Source: Candidatus Microgenomates bacterium (lineage in GTDB: Bacteria; Patescibacteriota; Microgenomatia; UBA1400; PJMF01). Taken from it: a DNA stretch of 18,707 bases. The DNA is taken from NCBI GenBank assembly GCA_015485595.1, contig WFTH01000030.1:1-18707 (forward strand), written 5' to 3'. The notes beneath the pieces were generated by a model that saw nothing but the letters and a program-made list of their open reading frames with translations, did not search any database and was not told the origin of the DNA. Positions 16,605 to 18,707 of this stretch are shown piece by piece. Numbering within the stretch: position 1 is the stretch's first letter; each line of letters opens with the position of its first letter. Made by a program: the position numbers and the translations under genes.

Positions 16605-16639
16605 TCCAATATCCAGTATCTAACATCTAGTATCTAGTA
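16605..16639 (-). repeat. Degenerate heptamer array upstream of ruvX
   Basis: Between the sortase gene stop and ruvX the minus strand carries five tandem 7-base units: TACTAGA (twice), TGTTAGA, TACTGGA and TATTGGA, consensus about TAYTRGA. The array ends three bases before the ruvX ATG and fills most of the 50-base spacer. It is the clearest of the three heptamer arrays in the window because the base composition is not just A/T. Seen directly, counted by hand. Confidence 0.75.
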
Positions 16640-16651
16640 CCTAATCTCACT

Positions 16652-17590
16652 CTACTCTACCAACACCGCCTCGACCACCCCACGCCTTAAGGTAGTGCCC
16701 TCCGGCACACAGGTAACTAGCTTGAGTTTTTTAGCATCGTACTTCTGGGTTAAGATGTAGACATCCTCTGGCTTAACCTCTTTTTTATTCTGAACTACGT
16801 AGGTGTACTTTACGCCGTCGGCGGTGATGTAGATCTTATCTCCTGGCTCAAGTGTCATAATGGTAGAGAAGATAGACATGTAACGTCGAGGGTTTTTCTC
16901 GCTGGGATTATAAAACCGCCTTAAAACCGAGTGACCAAAGATAACCGGTGAACCGTGCTGTCCTGGCAAGGCCGTGCCCGGATAAGCCAGTAAACTCTGA
17001 CTGAGGTCGGTACCGCCCACCTTCACCTTGGCGTTGGTGATCTTTAGCTTGGGAATGTCTAAGATATACTCACTAATCGGCGCGTTCTGAGCGGCAAAGT
17101 CAGGCACCTGACCGTCCCCAAACCAGTTGGCAAGGTTGGTAAAGTCTAGCTCTACCGAGTCCACTATCTGCGTCTTGATCTCTTCTGGCTCCTTAGTTCT
17201 GTCCTCCACCACCACCAAGGGAGTCGAGCCTAAAAGCTCAGACTCCGGAATCGGAGCCAGAAGCTCTGGTTTGATTAAAGCCGAGACCGAGTCCGAGACA
17301 TAGTAACTAAAGATGGGAGTGACCACGTTACCTAACAAGTAAAGCCCAACCAAGATAAAAACACTGGGAACCGCAAAGGCCAAAAACCTCACCGGCAAGG
17401 ACAGTCGGCGCTTTACCTCACTCTGTCTACTATTTAACTTTAAGGCCTCCTTTTTCTCGGTTACCGCCAACCGCTTTAGATGTCTTTTAATCTGCAGGTC
17501 AACCTCGTTAATCGAGAAACCATAAGCTAGGGCCTTGCGATAGATCTGCACCAACTCATCACTAGCTAAGGGCAGCTTTTTTTGACTCAT
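16652..17590 (-). CDS. Sortase-family transpeptidase with cytoplasmic N-terminal extension
   Basis: Sortases cut a C-terminal sorting signal and transfer surface proteins to an acceptor, acting outside the membrane. The 312-residue product has a basic N-terminal segment of about 65 residues, one membrane helix (about 66-92), a Pro/Glu-rich linker, and a C-terminal sortase barrel. The catalytic triad can be placed: H220 in FGHSVLRRF, C294 in KLVTCVPEGT (the TLxTC-type motif), and R302 or R303 in TLRRGVVEAV. The N-terminal region is predicted inside the cell and is longer than in Staphylococcus sortase A; it may bind a partner. I cannot assign a class (A-F). It follows the surface-protein gene by 23 bases, so the two may be co-transcribed. 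Its substrate motif is not visible in the window. Stop is TAG. Confidence 0.88.
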   Translation of the reverse strand: MSQKKLPLASDELVQIYRKALAYGFSINEVDLQIKRHLKRLAVTEKKEALKLNSRQSEVKRRLSLPVRFLAFAVPSVFILVGLYLLGNVVTPIFSYYVSDSVSALIKPELLAPIPESELLGSTPLVVVEDRTKEPEEIKTQIVDSVELDFTNLANWFGDGQVPDFAAQNAPISEYILDIPKLKITNAKVKVGGTDLSQSLLAYPGTALPGQHGSPVIFGHSVLRRFYNPSEKNPRRYMSIFSTIMTLEPGDKIYITADGVKYTYVVQNKKEVKPEDVYILTQKYDAKKLKLVTCVPEGTTLRRGVVEAVLVE

Positions 17591-17613
17591 AGGCTAACTT
17601 AAAAACCATAAAA

Positions 17614-18707
17614 CTACTTGATGATAACCGAAAACCTACCTTTATCCTCCGGCACTTTCTTCACAAAACGCTTCGAGAAAGAAGGAGAGAAGCGAAGCTC
17701 AAAGGAGCTAATTTTCTGGTTGTTTTTTAAGATGCTCTCTGCTTCGTTAAGATAACGACCAGCCAACTGGTCTTTAAGCTGGTTCAAATCGAGCTTGTAG
17801 CGAGCCTTGGCTGTAGCCGAGACCACCAACACCGGACTCTCCGTCTGACCTTCGTCGGTGGCGAACTTGGTTAACATCTCGATGTCATCGTCCATTAACT
17901 CAAGCTCAGCTGCTAGATCAGACTTAAAAGCCTGCTTCACCAACTCAAGCAGGTCGCTCTTGGCGAAAGAGAGTGCCTGCACCTTTACCGTTAAGGTCAA
18001 CTTCACCTCGTCTGTCTCCTCGCCCACCTTATGAGAGGCCTGGCTTTTAACCACGGTCTGACTAGTTGGCGGTGAAAAGAGCATCTGGGCCGTTTGAGAC
18101 TGATTAAACTTCTCCTCAGCCTGCTTGTTGGCCTCCTCTAACAACCGCTTCTTTAGACGACTAAGATCCGCCTCGGTCACGATGGTGGCCGTCTGACTAG
18201 TTCCCCCAGAAAAATCTTCTAGGGCTAGGGCGGTCTGTTCGTCGGTTGAGATATCTGCAAGCTTGAACTTAGTGTCCTTTGATAGGTTGTACTCTTCGCC
18301 TGGCTTGACTGCCTTGACCGTGGCCTCGACCGTGCCGTAGGTCTTGGTCTCTTGGTCGGTCTCGTTTGAGATGGTAGCGGCTGGCAAAGTTGCCTCTGTT
18401 GTTAGCTCAAACTCCAGACCTTTTTCATCATCGCTAACTAACTTGGTACCTGCGACTAGGGTTTTCTCTTCGGTAGTCTTGTTTATTAACTTAACCTTAC
18501 CTTCGGCCTTCTCTCCCACGTTTTTCTCTCCTGTTGCTTGAGTTACATCCGAGACCTCAACCGTCTCGGTGGCTGGCTTGGCCGGCAAGATGGCTTTTTC
18601 TGGATCGACCGCCACCGCGGTCTCGGATAAAGTAACGTTTAACTCCTTGGTTAAAGTCTTGACCGCTGGAGTGATAAAGATGCTCAACTTAAACTGCTTA
18701 GTGGCCA
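17614..18707 (-). CDS. Extracellular baseplate-J-like protein, 5'-truncated by window edge
   Basis: The frame is open to the last base (18707). The first in-window start codon is TTG at 18687, but residues read through it from upstream (ATKQFKLSIFITPAV), so the true start lies outside. At least 364 residues are visible. The sequence is beta-rich with features I associate with the baseplate J/gp47-like surface proteins of Patescibacteria: VGEKAEGKVKLINKTTEEKT, seen as GEKAEGKVKLINKTT, then LVAGTKLVS, then PGEEYNLSKDTKFKL and FSGGTSQTATIVTEADL. A Lys/Glu/Gln-rich helical segment follows, and a C-terminal strand-rich part ending GRFSVIIK. A membrane anchor is expected upstream but cannot be seen. 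No LPXTG-type tail is present at the C terminus, so it is not an obvious substrate of the neighbouring sortase. Exact function is unknown. Stop is TAG. Confidence 0.6.
   Translation of the reverse strand, partial: ATKQFKLSIFITPAVKTLTKELNVTLSETAVAVDPEKAILPAKPATETVEVSDVTQATGEKNVGEKAEGKVKLINKTTEEKTLVAGTKLVSDDEKGLEFELTTEATLPAATISNETDQETKTYGTVEATVKAVKPGEEYNLSKDTKFKLADISTDEQTALALEDFSGGTSQTATIVTEADLSRLKKRLLEEANKQAEEKFNQSQTAQMLFSPPTSQTVVKSQASHKVGEETDEVKLTLTVKVQALSFAKSDLLELVKQAFKSDLAAELELMDDDIEMLTKFATDEGQTESPVLVVSATAKARYKLDLNQLKDQLAGRYLNEAESILKNNQKISSFELRFSPSFSKRFVKKVPEDKGRFSVIIK

Noticed and set aside
17614..18687. TTG at 18687 as the true start of the last gene
   Set aside because: The frame is open and protein-like upstream to the window edge, the TTG falls in the middle of a beta-strand-like stretch, no ribosome-binding site precedes it, and the expected membrane anchor would lie further upstream.

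Overview
All genuine genes in this window lie on the minus strand, so biological order runs from the high coordinates to the low ones. The content is the core information-processing block of a bacterium. The best guess for the organism is a member of the Candidate Phyla Radiation (Patescibacteria), perhaps a Microgenomates-like lineage. Reasons: compact RpoB and RpoC, short spacers, a membrane-anchored surface protein of the baseplate-J-like type next to a sortase with a cytoplasmic N-terminal extension, and rpoB preceded by mltG instead of rplKAJL. The lineage call is inference. rpoC ends in TGA and other genes in TAA or TAG, so this is the standard bacterial code and not the UGA-glycine code of Gracilibacteria/Absconditabacteria.

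Layout in transcription order. (1) Cell-envelope and maintenance block, 18707-15025: an extracellular protein cut by the window edge, a sortase-like transpeptidase, the YqgF/RuvX nuclease, and the MltG lytic transglycosylase. (2) Transcription block, 15033-7717: a good sigma70-type promoter inside the end of mltG, a leader of about 175 nt with two terminator-like hairpins, then rpoB and rpoC. (3) str block, 7680-3260: rpsL, rpsG, fusA, tuf, closed by a GC-rich terminator hairpin. (4) S10 block, 3213-1: a promoter next to that terminator, then rpsJ, rplC, rplD, rplW, rplB and the start of rpsS.

The first 26 bases are not genomic. They match the 3' part of the Illumina Nextera read-1 adapter, including the whole 19-bp Tn5 mosaic end. 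The left edge is therefore an untrimmed contig end, and rpsS reads in frame into adapter sequence. At the right edge the last gene runs off the window with no adapter visible.

No gap without a gene exceeds 300 bases. The most unusual non-coding signal is a set of three spacers (ruvX upstream, rpsG-fusA, fusA-tuf), each holding about five degenerate tandem heptamers in the same orientation. Other points worth checking are the rpoB leader hairpins, a rifampicin pocket lacking the usual contact residues, a long coiled-coil insertion in the RpoC clamp, a Phe-to-Lys change beside the trigger-loop histidine, and a hexamer microsatellite encoding an acidic RpoB tail. I found no mobile element, CRISPR array, tRNA, rRNA or novel defence-like system; this is an ordinary housekeeping region with some lineage-specific features.
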